DNA of 64,000 nucleotides, taken from Streptomyces antimycoticus. GTDB lineage: Bacteria > Actinomycetota > Actinomycetes > Streptomycetales > Streptomycetaceae. The stretch is from the NCBI RefSeq assembly GCF_005405925.1, contig NZ_BJHV01000001.1, positions 6,386,001 to 6,450,000 of the forward strand, written 5' to 3'. This document shows, in pieces, positions 1 to 8,469 of the stretch. The translations under genes were made by a program, and so were the position numbers. Position 1 is the stretch's first letter. Every line of letters starts with the position of its first letter. Under the pieces are notes generated by a model. It searched no databases. It saw nothing but the letters and a program-made list of their open reading frames with translations, and had not been told where the DNA came from.

Positions 1-47
1 GGGGCCCTGACAGCGACCGTGGCCCGCCTGGTGCCGGTGCCCATGGC

Positions 48-81
48 CCGGTGCCGGGCGGGGACAGGGGCGGGCCGCGCG
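48..81. repeat. 34-bp direct repeat, copy A, beside the toxin-antitoxin pair
   Basis: These 34 bases are identical to positions 883-916, in the same orientation. The two copies enclose the toxin-antitoxin pair almost exactly. The match stops abruptly at both ends (position 47 differs from 882, position 82 from 917). A repeat of this kind could be a recombination or insertion scar. No integrase or transposase lies between the copies. Confidence 0.85.
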
Positions 82-100
82 GCCCGGGGCACGATCGCGC

Positions 101-445
101 TCAGGCGATGCGGATCTGTTGATCGTCGACTTCGAGCACCAGCGTCAGCCGGGCGCCCAGGGCCTGCGCATAGGCGCGCATCGCCGTGAGGTCCACCGCC
201 TTGCCCTGCTCCAGCTGGGAGACGCGGGCCTGGGTGATGCCGAGCTGGACGGCGGCCTGCTGCTGGGTGAGCCCCCGCGCCCTCCGCAGTCGCTGCAGGT
301 GATGGCCCAAGAGGTGGGCCTCCTGCTGCAGACGTGCCGCCTCCTTGCGTGCCGCCCACTCGGCCTCGCCCACTTCGGGGTGGGCGTCGCGACGGACGCG
401 CTCGGCGCTCCTCTTGACCTCGTCCCACGAGGTGAAACCGTTCAT
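101..445 (-). CDS. XRE-family antitoxin (HigA-like)
   Basis: Predicted antitoxin and DNA-binding autorepressor of a type II toxin-antitoxin pair, 114 residues. The N-terminal half is charged and probably helical. The C-terminal half holds a Cro/CI-type helix-turn-helix, with LRRARGLTQQQAA followed by the recognition helix GITQARVSQLEQG. I chose the ATG at 443-445 because it overlaps the toxin stop in an ATGA junction, the usual coupling in toxin-first HigBA modules; a longer reading frame upstream has no such support. The toxin gene lies immediately upstream in the same operon. The family assignment is firm; the cellular target of the toxin is not known from sequence. Confidence 0.82.
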   Translation of the reverse strand: MNGFTSWDEVKRSAERVRRDAHPEVGEAEWAARKEAARLQQEAHLLGHHLQRLRRARGLTQQQAAVQLGITQARVSQLEQGKAVDLTAMRAYAQALGARLTLVLEVDDQQIRIA

Positions 446-813
446 TCCGCCGCCTTCTCCTTGTGGTCGAGGTACTGCCGGTAGCGCTCCTCGGCGAGTG
501 GAACGGCGGTGTCGTACCAGCGTCGCCAATTACCCGCCTTGTCGCCCGCCACGAGGAGGATGCACTCCCGGTCGGGGTCGAAGACGAAGAGGATGCGGAT
601 TTCGGTCCGGCCCCCCGAGCCCGGGCGTAACTCCTTGAGGTTCTTCATCGAGCTGCTGTGAATCACGTCGGCCATAGGACGGCCGAGGCTCGGTCCTATC
701 TCGGCCAGCAGCTCGATGGCCTGCTCCACCGAGTCGGCGGAATGCGGATCGTGAGCACATAGGGCGAGGAACCAATCGGCCACCTCGTCATGGATGTTGA
801 TTGACCACGTCAC
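442..813 (-). CDS. RelE/HigB-like toxin (phage-derived Gp49-like)
   Basis: Predicted mRNA-interferase toxin of 123 residues. The sequence has the plan of the HigB/Gp49-like family: an N-terminal helix with FLALCAHD, a central segment MKNLKELRPGSGG that places basic residues on the sheet, then TEIRILFVFDP and a final helix rich in Arg, Tyr and Lys. Family toxins cut mRNA on the ribosome. It is first in the operon and overlaps its antitoxin by 4 nt. The two genes sit between the 34-bp repeats at 48-81 and 883-916, which suggests the module moved as a unit. Confidence 0.82.
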   Translation of the reverse strand: MTWSINIHDEVADWFLALCAHDPHSADSVEQAIELLAEIGPSLGRPMADVIHSSSMKNLKELRPGSGGRTEIRILFVFDPDRECILLVAGDKAGNWRRWYDTAVPLAEERYRQYLDHKEKAAE

Positions 814-882
814 GGGAGTATAAGCAGTCGCTTGTAGAAGCGCATGCTTTTATTGCCGGGATGGTTCACTCGCATGGGTCGG

Positions 883-916
883 CCGGTGCCGGGCGGGGAC
901 AGGGGCGGGCCGCGCG
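883..916. repeat. 34-bp direct repeat, copy B
   Basis: Perfect copy of positions 48-81, same orientation, 835 bp away. It lies 69 bp upstream of the toxin start, so the two repeats bracket the whole toxin-antitoxin operon and its promoter. Confidence 0.85.
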
Positions 917-1050
917 CAACACCCCCGTCGTCGCGCGGCGGCCGGCCCCGGATCGTGAGGCCCGGCGGGCTGGGCCAGTTCAGGACATTAGGCGGGCGCG
1001 GCAGCGGTGGCGAGGAACGATGTGCACAGTGAGGGTGCGCGGTGGTTCCC

Positions 1051-1110
1051 GTTCGAACGGTGAGTGCTCTGGTGAACAGTGAGTACGGCCGTGAACGGTG
1101 AGCGCACCGG
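1051..1110. repeat. Three 19-bp-spaced iterons
   Basis: The core AACRGTGAG occurs at 1056-1064, 1075-1083 and 1094-1102, exactly 19 bp apart, with a weaker copy at 1025-1033. The unit reads roughly GTGAACRGTGAGY. It lies just beyond the 3' end of the PucR-type gene. It could be a tandem duplication or a set of protein-binding sites; the sequence does not decide. Confidence 0.55.
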
Positions 1111-1131
1111 TATGAATCGCGGTGTCCCGGC

Positions 1132-2648
1132 TCAGAGCGAGCCCAGTGCCCGCATCGCCAGCCACAGTTCGTACTTCGCGCTCGGCGCGGTCAGGAGGGA
1201 TCGGCCCAGCACGTCCTCTGCCCTGGTCAGGCGCTTGCGCGCGCCCGGTAGCGAGATGCCGAGGGCGGCGGCTGCCGCGGGCAGGCGGGCGTCGGCGCGC
1301 AGCCAGGTGCGTACGGTCTCCAGACCGGCCGCGGGCCTGGCCTGTTCCAGGGGGCGTAGCTGGGCCCGGGCCCAGGCCCCGGCGGCGGGTGTGCCCAGCA
1401 CCGTGTCCAGCGTGGCGGTGGGCCCCGGCGGGGCCTGGGCGCGGGCCGCCGCGGCCTGGGGCGCGGTGTGCAGCCGCAGGGCGAGCCAGGCCGCCGACTG
1501 CGCGGCCAGGCTGCGGCTGACCTCCACGCCCAGCAGCTCATCGAGATGGCGCATCCGCGCGGCGAGCGTATTGCGATGGATCTTCAGATGACGGCTGGCC
1601 GCTCCACCGAAGCTGAGCCAGGACCCGAGCGTGCCCAGCAGCTCCTGCGGGCCGGGGTCGGCGCGGCGGGCCGGGGCGTAGCGCAGGCAGGGCGCCAGGA
1701 GTTCGCTCGCCCACAGATACCCCTCCGGGCCCGCCAGTACGGTCACATCCACGTCGCCGCCGAAACCGGCGCGGCGCTCGGGCGCGTTACGGGCCACCGC
1801 AAGCGCGTGGATGGCCTGCTCATAGGCGGTCGGCGTGTCCCGCAGCGCGACCGCCGCGCTCACCCCGACCCGGCACTCGGGCACCAGGCGGACGATCAGC
1901 AGGTCCAGCGATGCGGGGAGTGGGGGGTGAGGGTCGTCGCTCACCTCGGCGGCCGGGCCCGTCGTCTTCGGCGGTACGAGCGCGAGGACGTGGTTCGGGC
2001 GTACCGGGCACGGCACGATCCACGCCGCGCCGCCGGCCTCGCGGTCGATCCGCCGGGCGATCTCGCGCCGCCGGGGTGCGGACACTCGATCACATACATC
2101 TGGACCACCGCGGGCAGCGCCGGCCGCAGCGCCCCGGCGATCCGCTGCGCGGCGGGCACGCTGCCCACCATCAGCAGATGCAGCACCGCCTCCCGGCTGT
2201 GCTCCTCGGCCGACTCGATCCGCCGCCGCGCCCGTTCGGCCTGCTCCAGCCGCCAGCACAGGGCGAGGGTGCGCGCGGCGTCGGCGAGCAGCATTCCGCA
2301 GTGCGGATCGTCCGGCCCGATGACGGCCAGATACGTGCTCGGGTCGGTGTCGAGCGCGATCAGATGCACCGGAGGCCCCTCGCCCCCGCCCAGCACGGCG
2401 GACGGCGCCCCGCGCCGGTGCAGTTCGACGGCCGCGTCGGCGGCCGGCCGCGCCACCGCCGGGTCATGCTCCCCACCCGGCCCGGCCAGCACCCGGCCCG
2501 TGTCCCCGACCAGCACGGCCGGGCCCCCGGCACGCCGGGTCAGCCAGCCGAGCATGTCCTGGACCGCCCCGCGCCGGGAGGCCAGCCGGGCGAGGGCGAG
2601 AACGTTATCGGCGCGGTCGGCGCGCACGTCGGAGGGCGAGGCGGGCAT
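1132..2648 (-). pseudogene. PucR-family transcriptional regulator, frame broken by one missing base
   Basis: About 505 residues if the frame is restored. The N-terminal part starts MPASPSDVRAD at the ATG 2646-2648 and contains a GAF-like region (VHLIALDTDPSTYLAVIG). The C-terminal part carries two PucR-type helix-turn-helix segments, KIHRNTLAARMRHLDELLG and a second one ending in LPGARKRLTRAEDVLG. PucR-type proteins regulate catabolic and secondary-metabolite genes. The frame shifts near the GGGG run at 2073-2076: one added base joins VIECPHP to RRREIARRIDRE without loss. Both halves look well preserved, so a sequencing error is as likely as a real mutation. The gene at 2751 is transcribed divergently. 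Confidence 0.72.
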
Positions 2649-2750
2649 GAAACAGCACATTAGTTCCGATCGCCTGGGTTCCCGAAGGGGCTCGGACCGG
2701 TCTGCCGAATCGGCGGCGGCCAGGGGAAGGGGCGCGGCTAGGCTCGGCCG

Positions 2751-3263
2751 GTGTCCACTGTCATAGCCGCCATGATCACCGCCGTCGTCGGCATCCTCGG
2801 CACCCTCTTCGCGCCCCTTCTCCAGCAGCGCATGACGGCACGTCAACGAGAGGAGGACGCGCGTACGGAGGACCGGCGGCGCCGCTTCGAGGAACGCCGG
2901 ACCGCCTACACCGCGATGAACCGCGCCTCCCGGCAGTTCCACACCCTCCTCAAGGACGCGCTGCACCGGATCCGCGACGACGTGTACACGGACGAGGACC
3001 GCGTCCGGCTGGAGGAGGCCCGCCGCGACTACCGCGACCGTTACGCCGAGGCGCAGATGATCGTCCCCGAGCGGGTCCTGGAGGCGTCCCGCGCGCTCAA
3101 CACGGTGCTCGCCGGGATCGACGCGCAGGCCAAACGGATCGACCGGGGCCTGCAGCGCGACGGCGAGACGGCGGCGGGCGCGCTGCTGGAGTTGAAGGAG
3201 GCCGAGCCCCGGCTGGCGACGATGCGTCGGATCATGCGGGAGGACCTGGGCATCCTCGACTGA
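2751..3263 (+). CDS. Membrane-anchored coiled-coil protein of unknown function
   Basis: A 170-residue protein starting at GTG. Residues 4-24 form one hydrophobic segment (IAAMITAVVGILGTLFAPLL). A long, highly charged helical region follows, rich in Arg and Glu (for example QREEDARTEDRRRRFEERR), and is probably cytoplasmic. This plan is common in streptomycete proteins of unknown function, and I recognise no catalytic motif. It is divergent from the PucR-type regulator with about 100 bp between the starts, so that regulator may act on it. No function is proposed. Confidence 0.72.
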   Translation: MSTVIAAMITAVVGILGTLFAPLLQQRMTARQREEDARTEDRRRRFEERRTAYTAMNRASRQFHTLLKDALHRIRDDVYTDEDRVRLEEARRDYRDRYAEAQMIVPERVLEASRALNTVLAGIDAQAKRIDRGLQRDGETAAGALLELKEAEPRLATMRRIMREDLGILD

Positions 3264-3429
3264 GGCCCGGGGCCCGGCCGGCCACCGCATCCGGCGCCCC
3301 CGCCATGACCTCAGGGGTAATCGACGCCTCGGGCGTGGCGCGGCAGGCTGATCCGTGTCCGCCGCAGACGCCGGACCGGACCCGACCGCCGATCAGTCCG
3401 GAGCACCTGCCGGAGCACTTGGAGGAGCC

Positions 3430-3792
3430 ATGCCCGCCGCCTACGCGCTCGCGCATCTGCACGGCCGCAGTCCGCACCCCGACATCATCGAGTACCTGGA
3501 GCGGATCCAGGCCACCCTCGACCCCTTCCACGGCCGCTTCCGCATCCACGGCGGCGAGCTGGAGGTGGTCGAGGGGGAGTGGCCGGGCAGTGTGGTGCTG
3601 ATCGAGTTCCCGGGCGGGATGGCGGACGCCCGCGAGTGGTACGCGTCGCCCGCCTATCAGGACATCCTGCGGCTGCGCACCGACCACATCGAGGGCGTCG
3701 TGGTCCTGGTCGAGGGCGTGGACTCCGGCTACGACCCGCTGGCGCGCGCCGAGAAGCTGCGGGCCGCCGACCCTGGCGGGTACGCCCGCTAG
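3430..3792 (+). CDS. DUF1330 family protein
   Basis: A 120-residue protein of the DUF1330 family, small dimeric alpha-beta barrel proteins of unsettled function. Recognisable features are the early strand AYALAHLHG, the EYLERIQATLDPFHGRFRIHGG segment (read here in shorter parts) and the family's WYASPAYQDILRLR motif near residue 75. I chose the ATG at 3430 because a GGAGG sequence lies just before it (3421-3425); an upstream GTG in frame at 3355 would add a low-complexity leader. It stands alone on this strand between the coiled-coil gene and a repeat-rich gap. Confidence 0.78.
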   Translation: MPAAYALAHLHGRSPHPDIIEYLERIQATLDPFHGRFRIHGGELEVVEGEWPGSVVLIEFPGGMADAREWYASPAYQDILRLRTDHIEGVVVLVEGVDSGYDPLARAEKLRAADPGGYAR

Positions 3793-4125
3793 CGCGTACG
3801 CCGCCCGGCGGACCACGCGGGCCGACGAGTCGGCCATCGTCGCCGTACACCTGCACCGGCGGGCTGATCGCGGTGGGGGCGCCGCCGCGGCAGAGGGCCG
3901 GGCGGGCTCCCCTCCCCTCGCCCCTTCCCGCGGCATCGATATGCGGCTCCGCCGCGTGGCAGGGGTTCGCCCCCTGGACCCCGGGGGCTGGAGCGGAGCC
4001 CCGGTTGTGGGAAGGGCGGGGAGGGGCGCGGCCCGCCGCAGGCGTCACGGTCCGTCGGACACCACCTGGCGCGCACGCCTCCCCACCGCCGTCACCACCC
4101 CACCGCCGTCACCTCCCCACCGCGG
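3793..4125. other. Gap with palindromic and tandem repeats, no gene
   Basis: This stretch between the converging DUF1330 and gamma-glutamyltransferase genes has no supported gene. It contains a run of small hairpins (3943-4006) and a 17-bp tandem repeat (4081-4141) that enters the 3' end of the gamma-glutamyltransferase gene. Confidence 0.6.
3943..4006. repeat. Cluster of small palindromes, possible transcription terminator
   Basis: Consecutive stem-loops can be drawn: GCGGC-TCC-GCCGC at 3943-3955, GGGG-TTCG-CCCC at 3962-3973, and a longer imperfect hairpin with CCGGGGGCT and AGCCCCGG arms ending near 4004. Streptomycete genomes carry many interspersed elements of this style. Its place between converging genes suggests bidirectional termination. 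Confidence 0.45.
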
Positions 4126-4141
4126 TCACCTCCCCACCGCG
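4081..4141. repeat. 17-bp tandem repeat, about 3.6 copies
   Basis: Units start at 4081, 4098, 4115 and 4132 with consensus CCCCACCGCCGTCACCT; only the third base from the GCC/GCG step and the last base vary. The last five codons and stop of the gamma-glutamyltransferase gene (minus strand) are written by the repeat. Confidence 0.75.
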
Positions 4142-6020
4142 TATCCCTGCGCGCCCCGCGGATTGGCGGCGGCCAGCAGGACGCCCGTCTCGGGGTCGCG
4201 GGCGACCGCGCACAGCCGTCCCTCCGACCAGGGCTCGCCGACCACCACGTCGTGGCCGCGGCGGCGCAGCTCCGCGACGGCGGGCTCGTCGATCCGGGAC
4301 TCAACGACCACCCGTCCCGCCGTCATCGCCCGCGGGTGGAAGGAGCCGGGGAAGGACTCCTGGTGCCAGTTGGGGGCGTCGATGGCGCCCTGCAGATCCA
4401 GTCCGGAGCGCACCGGGGCCCGCAGCGCGACCGTGAGGAAGAAGTGCGTGCTCCACTGGTCCTGCTGATCGCCGCCCGGCGTTCCGAAGGCCATGACGGG
4501 GGTGTCGCCGCGCAGTGCGAGCGAGGGGGTGAGCGTGGTGCGTGGGCGGCGGCCGGGGGTGAGGGAGCTGGGCAGTCCGGGTCCAGCCAGGTCATCTGGA
4601 GCCGGGTGCCGAGCGGGAAGCCCAGCGCGGGGATGACGGGGTTGGACTGCAGCCAGCCGCCGCTGGGCGTGGCCGCGACCATGTTGCCCCAGCGGTCCAC
4701 GACGTCGAGATGGCAGGTGTCGCCCCGCGTCACCCCGTCCGGCCCGACGGCCGGTTCGCCGTCGGCCCGTTCGCCCGGAGCCGGTCCCCCGGCCGCCGGT
4801 CCGCCGAGGGCCGGCCCCAGGTCCGGACCGCCGACCGTCGGCTCCCCGCCGCCGGGCCCGGCGGCCGGTCCGGCCGCCCCGGAGGCCGCGCGGGCCACGG
4901 CGGCCAGCGCCTGCTTGCTCAGCCGCGGCGTACGGCCCCCGGGTTGCCCGGGGCGCAGCTCGTACGAGGCCGCCTCGCCGATCAGCTTCCGCCGCTCGTC
5001 GTTGTACGGACGGGAGAGCAGCTCCGCCAGCGGCACGTCGGCGGCGTCCCCGTACCACGCCTCCCGGTCGGCCATGGCCAGCTTGCCGCCCTCGATCAGG
5101 GTGTGCAGGAAGTCGGGCGTGCCCAGGTCGTCCGCGGTCAGCCCGTCCGGCAGCAGGGCGAGTTGCTGCAGCAGCACCGGCCCCTGGCTCCAGGGCCCGG
5201 CCTTGCACACGGTCCAGCCGTTCCAGGAGTAACTGACCGGCGCCTCGTACGTGGCCTCGAAGGCGGCCAGGTCGTCCCCGGTGAGCGTCCCGGCGTGGCG
5301 CTGCCCGGACGAGTCCATCGCGGGCCGGGCCGCCGCGTCCGCCAGCTCCTGCGCGATGAAGCCCTCGCGCCAGACCCGGCGGGCCGCCTCGATCTGTGCC
5401 TCGCGCCCCGCCCCGGCCGCCTCCGCCTCGGTGATCAGCCGCCGCCAGGTGGCGGCCAGCGCGGGGTTGGTGAGCAGCCGCCCGGCGGCGGGGGACTCCC
5501 CGTCCGGCAGATACAGCTCGGCCGAGGTCGTCCACTCGGTCTCGAACAGTTCCCGCACCGCCTCGACCGTCTCCCCGATCCGCTCGACCGCGGGGTGGCC
5601 GTGCTCGGCGTAGCCGATCGCGTACCGCAGCACCTCGGCGAGCCGCTTCGTCCCGTGGTCGCGCAGCAGCACCATCCAGGCGTCGAACGCCCCGGGCACC
5701 GCCGCCGCGAGCGGGCCGGTGCCCGGGACGAGGTCGAGGCCGAGCGCGGTGTAGTGGTCGATGGTGGCCCCGGCGGGGGCCGGGCCCTGGCCGCACAGCA
5801 CGGTGGGTTCGCCGCCCGCCGGGGCGAGAATGATCGGCACCTCACCCGCGGGCCCGTTCAGATGCGGCTCGACCACATGGAGGACGAACCCGGCGGCCAC
5901 GGCCGCGTCGAAGGCGTTGCCGCCGTCCTCCAGGACGGCCATGGCGGACTGCGAGGCCAGCCAGTGGGTGGAGGACACCATGCCATGGGTGCCCTGCAGG
6001 GTGGGCCGGGTGGTGAACAT
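4126..6020 (-). pseudogene. Gamma-glutamyltransferase, frame broken by one missing base
   Basis: Gamma-glutamyltransferase cleaves or transfers the gamma-glutamyl group of glutathione-like peptides. About 630 residues with the frame restored. The N-terminus has the family pattern GGNAFDAAVAAGFVLHVVEPH. The autocatalytic Thr is in GDTCHLDVVD, followed by GNMVAATPSGGW. No signal peptide is visible, so it is probably the cytoplasmic type. A Gly-Pro-Ala linker of some 50 residues precedes the catalytic Thr and may be an expansion. The frame breaks at the GGG run 4579-4581; one base would join MTWLDP to GLPSSLTPG. Start ATG at 6020 has an AGGAG 8 nt upstream. It lies downstream of the oligopeptide importer on the same strand. 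Confidence 0.78.
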
Positions 6021-6063
6021 GCGGCGAGCTCCTGATCTCGTACGGGGGCGGGTGCGCGGGCGG

Positions 6064-6206
6064 GGCTCAGGGGGCTGAGGAGGCTGAGGTGTCCTCAGGG
6101 GGCCGGGGTGGCTCAGAGGGCCAGGCGCCCTTAGGGAGCCGGGGCGTTCTCATGGGCCGGAGGTGTCCTTATGGGGCATGGGCATGGGGCAGGGGCATGG
6201 GTCATG
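6064..6206. repeat. G-rich low-complexity spacer
   Basis: The spacer between the OppF-type ATPase gene and the gamma-glutamyltransferase gene is made of imperfect repeats, such as GGCATGG-type units around 6174-6206 and CTGAGG/CTCAGG units around 6065-6115. On the minus strand the OppF C-terminus is immediately followed by this tract. It may be replication slippage; I see no clear promoter. Confidence 0.4.
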
Positions 6207-7227
6207 GTGCCGAGGCGTCCGGCGCCGTTCCGTCGTCCGCCACCAGATGGCAGGAGACCTGCCGACCCCCGCCGCCCGCAAGTCCGCGCAGCGCGGGCGG
6301 CTCGGTGCGGCAGCGGTCGACGGCGAGCGGACAGCGGGTGTGGAAGCGGCAGCCCGGGGGCGGATCCAGCGGGCTGGGCAGCTCCCCGCTGAGCACGATC
6401 CGGGCGCGTGACCGCTGCGCGGCCGGGTCCGGCACCGGCGCCGCGGACAGCAGGGCCTGGGTGTACGGATGCTTGGGGTCGGCGAACAGCTCGGCGGCCG
6501 GGGCCTGTTCCACCAACTGCCCCAGATACATCACCGCGATCCGGTCGGCGAGGTACTCGACGGCGGCCAGGTCATGGGTGATGAACAGACAGCCGAAGCG
6601 CCGCTCCCGCTGCAGATCCGCCAGCAGATTGAGCACGGATGCCTGGACGGAGACATCCAGCGCCGACGTCGGCTCGTCGGCCACCAGCAGCTGTGGATCG
6701 ACCGACAGCGCGCGGGCGATCGAGACCCGCTGCCGCTGCCCGCCGGAGAGCTCATGGGGCCGCCGCCGCGCCAGTTCGGGCCGCAGCCCCACCTGGGCCA
6801 GCAGCGCGGCGACCCGGTCACGCAGGGCGTCGCCGGAGGCCAGGCGGTGCAGTCGCAGCGGCTGGGCGACGATGGCGCCCACGGTCATCCGGGGGTCGAG
6901 CGAGGAGGACGGGTCCTGGAAGACCAGATGGAAGTCCTTGCGCAGTGGACGCAGCGCCCGCTTCGAGAGCCGGGTCACCTCGCGGCCGTTGATCGTCACG
7001 CTGCCCGCGGTCGGCCGGTCCAGCCGTACGGCGCACCGCCCCACCGTGGACTTGCCGCTGCCGGACTCCCCGACCAGGCCGACGATCTCGCCCCGCCCGA
7101 TGCTGAGGCTGACCCCGTCGACCGCCTTGACGGTGCCGGCCGGGCCGGTGAAGTGGCGGACGAGGCCGCTGATGTCGAGCACGGCGTCGTCCCGCGGCGC
7201 CTCCACGGACGTGACGGCGGCGGTCAT
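6202..7227 (-). CDS. Oligopeptide ABC transporter ATPase (OppF/DppF-type)
   Basis: ATP-binding subunit of 341 residues for a peptide importer. Walker A is GESGSGKST (about residues 54-62), the signature is [15 protein letters not shown], Walker B is [12 protein letters not shown], and the switch His is in [10 protein letters not shown]. The C-terminal oligopeptide extension has the Cys-containing motif [10 protein letters not shown] that is typical of OppD/OppF proteins. The ATG overlaps the stop of the preceding ATPase (ATGA, 7224-7227), so the two ATPases are translationally coupled and likely form the heterodimer. The gamma-glutamyltransferase gene follows after 181 bp. Confidence 0.9.
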   Translation of the reverse strand: MTAAVTSVEAPRDDAVLDISGLVRHFTGPAGTVKAVDGVSLSIGRGEIVGLVGESGSGKSTVGRCAVRLDRPTAGSVTINGREVTRLSKRALRPLRKDFHLVFQDPSSSLDPRMTVGAIVAQPLRLHRLASGDALRDRVAALLAQVGLRPELARRRPHELSGGQRQRVSIARALSVDPQLLVADEPTSALDVSVQASVLNLLADLQRERRFGCLFITHDLAAVEYLADRIAVMYLGQLVEQAPAAELFADPKHPYTQALLSAAPVPDPAAQRSRARIVLSGELPSPLDPPPGCRFHTRCPLAVDRCRTEPPALRGLAGGGGRQVSCHLVADDGTAPDASAP

Positions 7228-8422
7228 GAGGCAGCCTCCTGATCAGGGCGTTCGGGGCGTTCAGCGCGCTCTTCGGGGCGTTCTGTCTGCCCGGGGCGTT
7301 CTGTCCACTCGGTACCTTCGGTCTGCCCGGGGCGTTCTGTCTGCTCGGTGTCTTTGTTCTGCTCGGAGCGTTCTGTCTGCTCGGAGCGTTCGAGCTGCTC
7401 GGTGCCGTCGAGACGGTCCGGACGCCCGGAATCGACCGGCACCGGATACCAGCACGCCGCCTCGTGCCGCTCGCGCAGCGCCCGCAGCGCGGGCCGCTGC
7501 GCCCCGCACCGTTCATCGGCAGAGGAGCAGCGGGGCTGGAAGGTGCAGCGGTCGGGCTGTTCGGTGAGGCTCGGCACCAGTCCGGGGATCTCCTGGAGCC
7601 GCCCCCGTTCGCCCGCCGCCCGCCTCCGGCCGGGGACCGGCACGGCGCCGAGCAGCCCGCGGGTGTACGGATGGCGGGGTGCGGTGAACAGCTCGTCCAC
7701 CGGGGCCTGTTCGACGCCCCGCCCCGCGTACATCACCAGCACCCGGTCCGCGATGTCCGCGACCACGCCCAGATCGTGGGTGATCAGCACGATGGCGGTG
7801 CCCAGCCGCTCCCGCAGGGACTGCAGCACCTCCAGGATGCCCGCCTGCACGGTGACGTCCAGCGCGGTGGTGGGCTCGTCGGCGATGAGCACGGCGGGGT
7901 CGCAGGCGATCGCGATGGCGATCATCACCCGCTGCCGCATACCGCCGCTGAGCTGGTGCGGATAGTCGCGGGACCGCTGGGCGGGGCGGGGATGCCGACG
8001 AGGTCGAGCAGGTCCACGGCCCGTTCGCGCGCCGTGCGGCGGTCGAGCCCCTGATGGCGCCGGAGGACCTCGCCGACCTGGCGGCCGATGGTGAGGACGG
8101 GGTTCAGCGAGGTCATCGGCTCCTGGAAGATCATCGCGATCTCCCGGCCGCGGACGTCCCGCAGCTCCTTCTCGTCCGCCCCCATCAGCTCCCGTCCGCC
8201 CAGCCGGATGGAGCCGCCGACGCGCGCGGTGGGCGGCAGCAGCCCCATCACGGCGGTGGAGGTCACGGACTTGCCGCAGCCGGACTCGCCGACCACGGCC
8301 AGCACTTCACCGGCGGCGATGTCGTACGACAGCCCGTCCACTGCGTGGACCACGCGGGTCGGGGTGCGGAAGACCACGGACAGGTCCCGCACGCTCAGGG
8401 CAGGGGTCGCGGAAGTGGTCAT
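7224..8422 (-). pseudogene. Oligopeptide ABC transporter ATPase (OppD/DppD-type), frame broken by one missing base
   Basis: Partner ATPase of the peptide importer, about 400 residues with the frame restored. Walker A is GESGCGKSV, then [11 protein letters not shown] in the N-terminal part; the C-terminal part has [26 protein letters not shown] and [11 protein letters not shown]. The break lies among G runs at 7979-7991; one base would restore [17 protein letters not shown], the ABC signature. After the usual OppD Cys motif ([14 protein letters not shown]) the protein has an unusual tail of degenerate EQTERPG/SEQTER repeats, encoded at about 7240-7410. Start ATG at 8420-8422 overlaps the stop of a 16-residue mini-ORF. 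Confidence 0.8.
7240..7410. repeat. Degenerate 15- to 18-bp tandem repeat coding for the OppD tail
   Basis: On the plus strand, GTTCTGTCTGCYCGG-like units recur about nine times. In the minus-strand reading frame they encode a hydrophilic tail of (S/P)EQTER and PGQTE units. Units differ by whole triplets, so the frame is kept. Confidence 0.65.
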
Positions 8423-8469
8423 CGGCTCTCTCCCGACGCGGTCATCGGGCTCTCTCCCGACGTGGTCAT
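8419..8469 (-). CDS. 16-residue coupled mini-ORF made by duplication of an initiation region
   Basis: Reads [16 protein letters not shown]. Its ATG (8467-8469) overlaps the stop of the upstream permease as ATGA, and its own TGA overlaps the OppD ATG as ATGA. The DNA is two extra copies of a 23- to 24-bp unit containing GGGAGAGAGCCGATGACC, that is, a ribosome binding site plus start. ATGs fall at 8469, 8445 and 8422. It probably serves translational coupling rather than encoding a functional peptide. Confidence 0.5.
   Translation of the reverse strand: MTTSGESPMTASGESR

Larger units (their letters stand above)
814..1131. other. Intergenic region with repeat copy B and short iterons
   Basis: No convincing gene is present. 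The stretch holds the promoter side of the toxin gene, the second 34-bp repeat (883-916) and a run of 19-bp repeats (1051-1110). The remainder is GC-rich and shows nothing recognisable. Confidence 0.6.

Noticed and set aside
2751..3290. Extended minus-strand reading of the PucR gene up to 3290
   Set aside because: The part beyond 2648 lies antisense to the coiled-coil gene and has no domain. The PucR start at 2648 is adequate.
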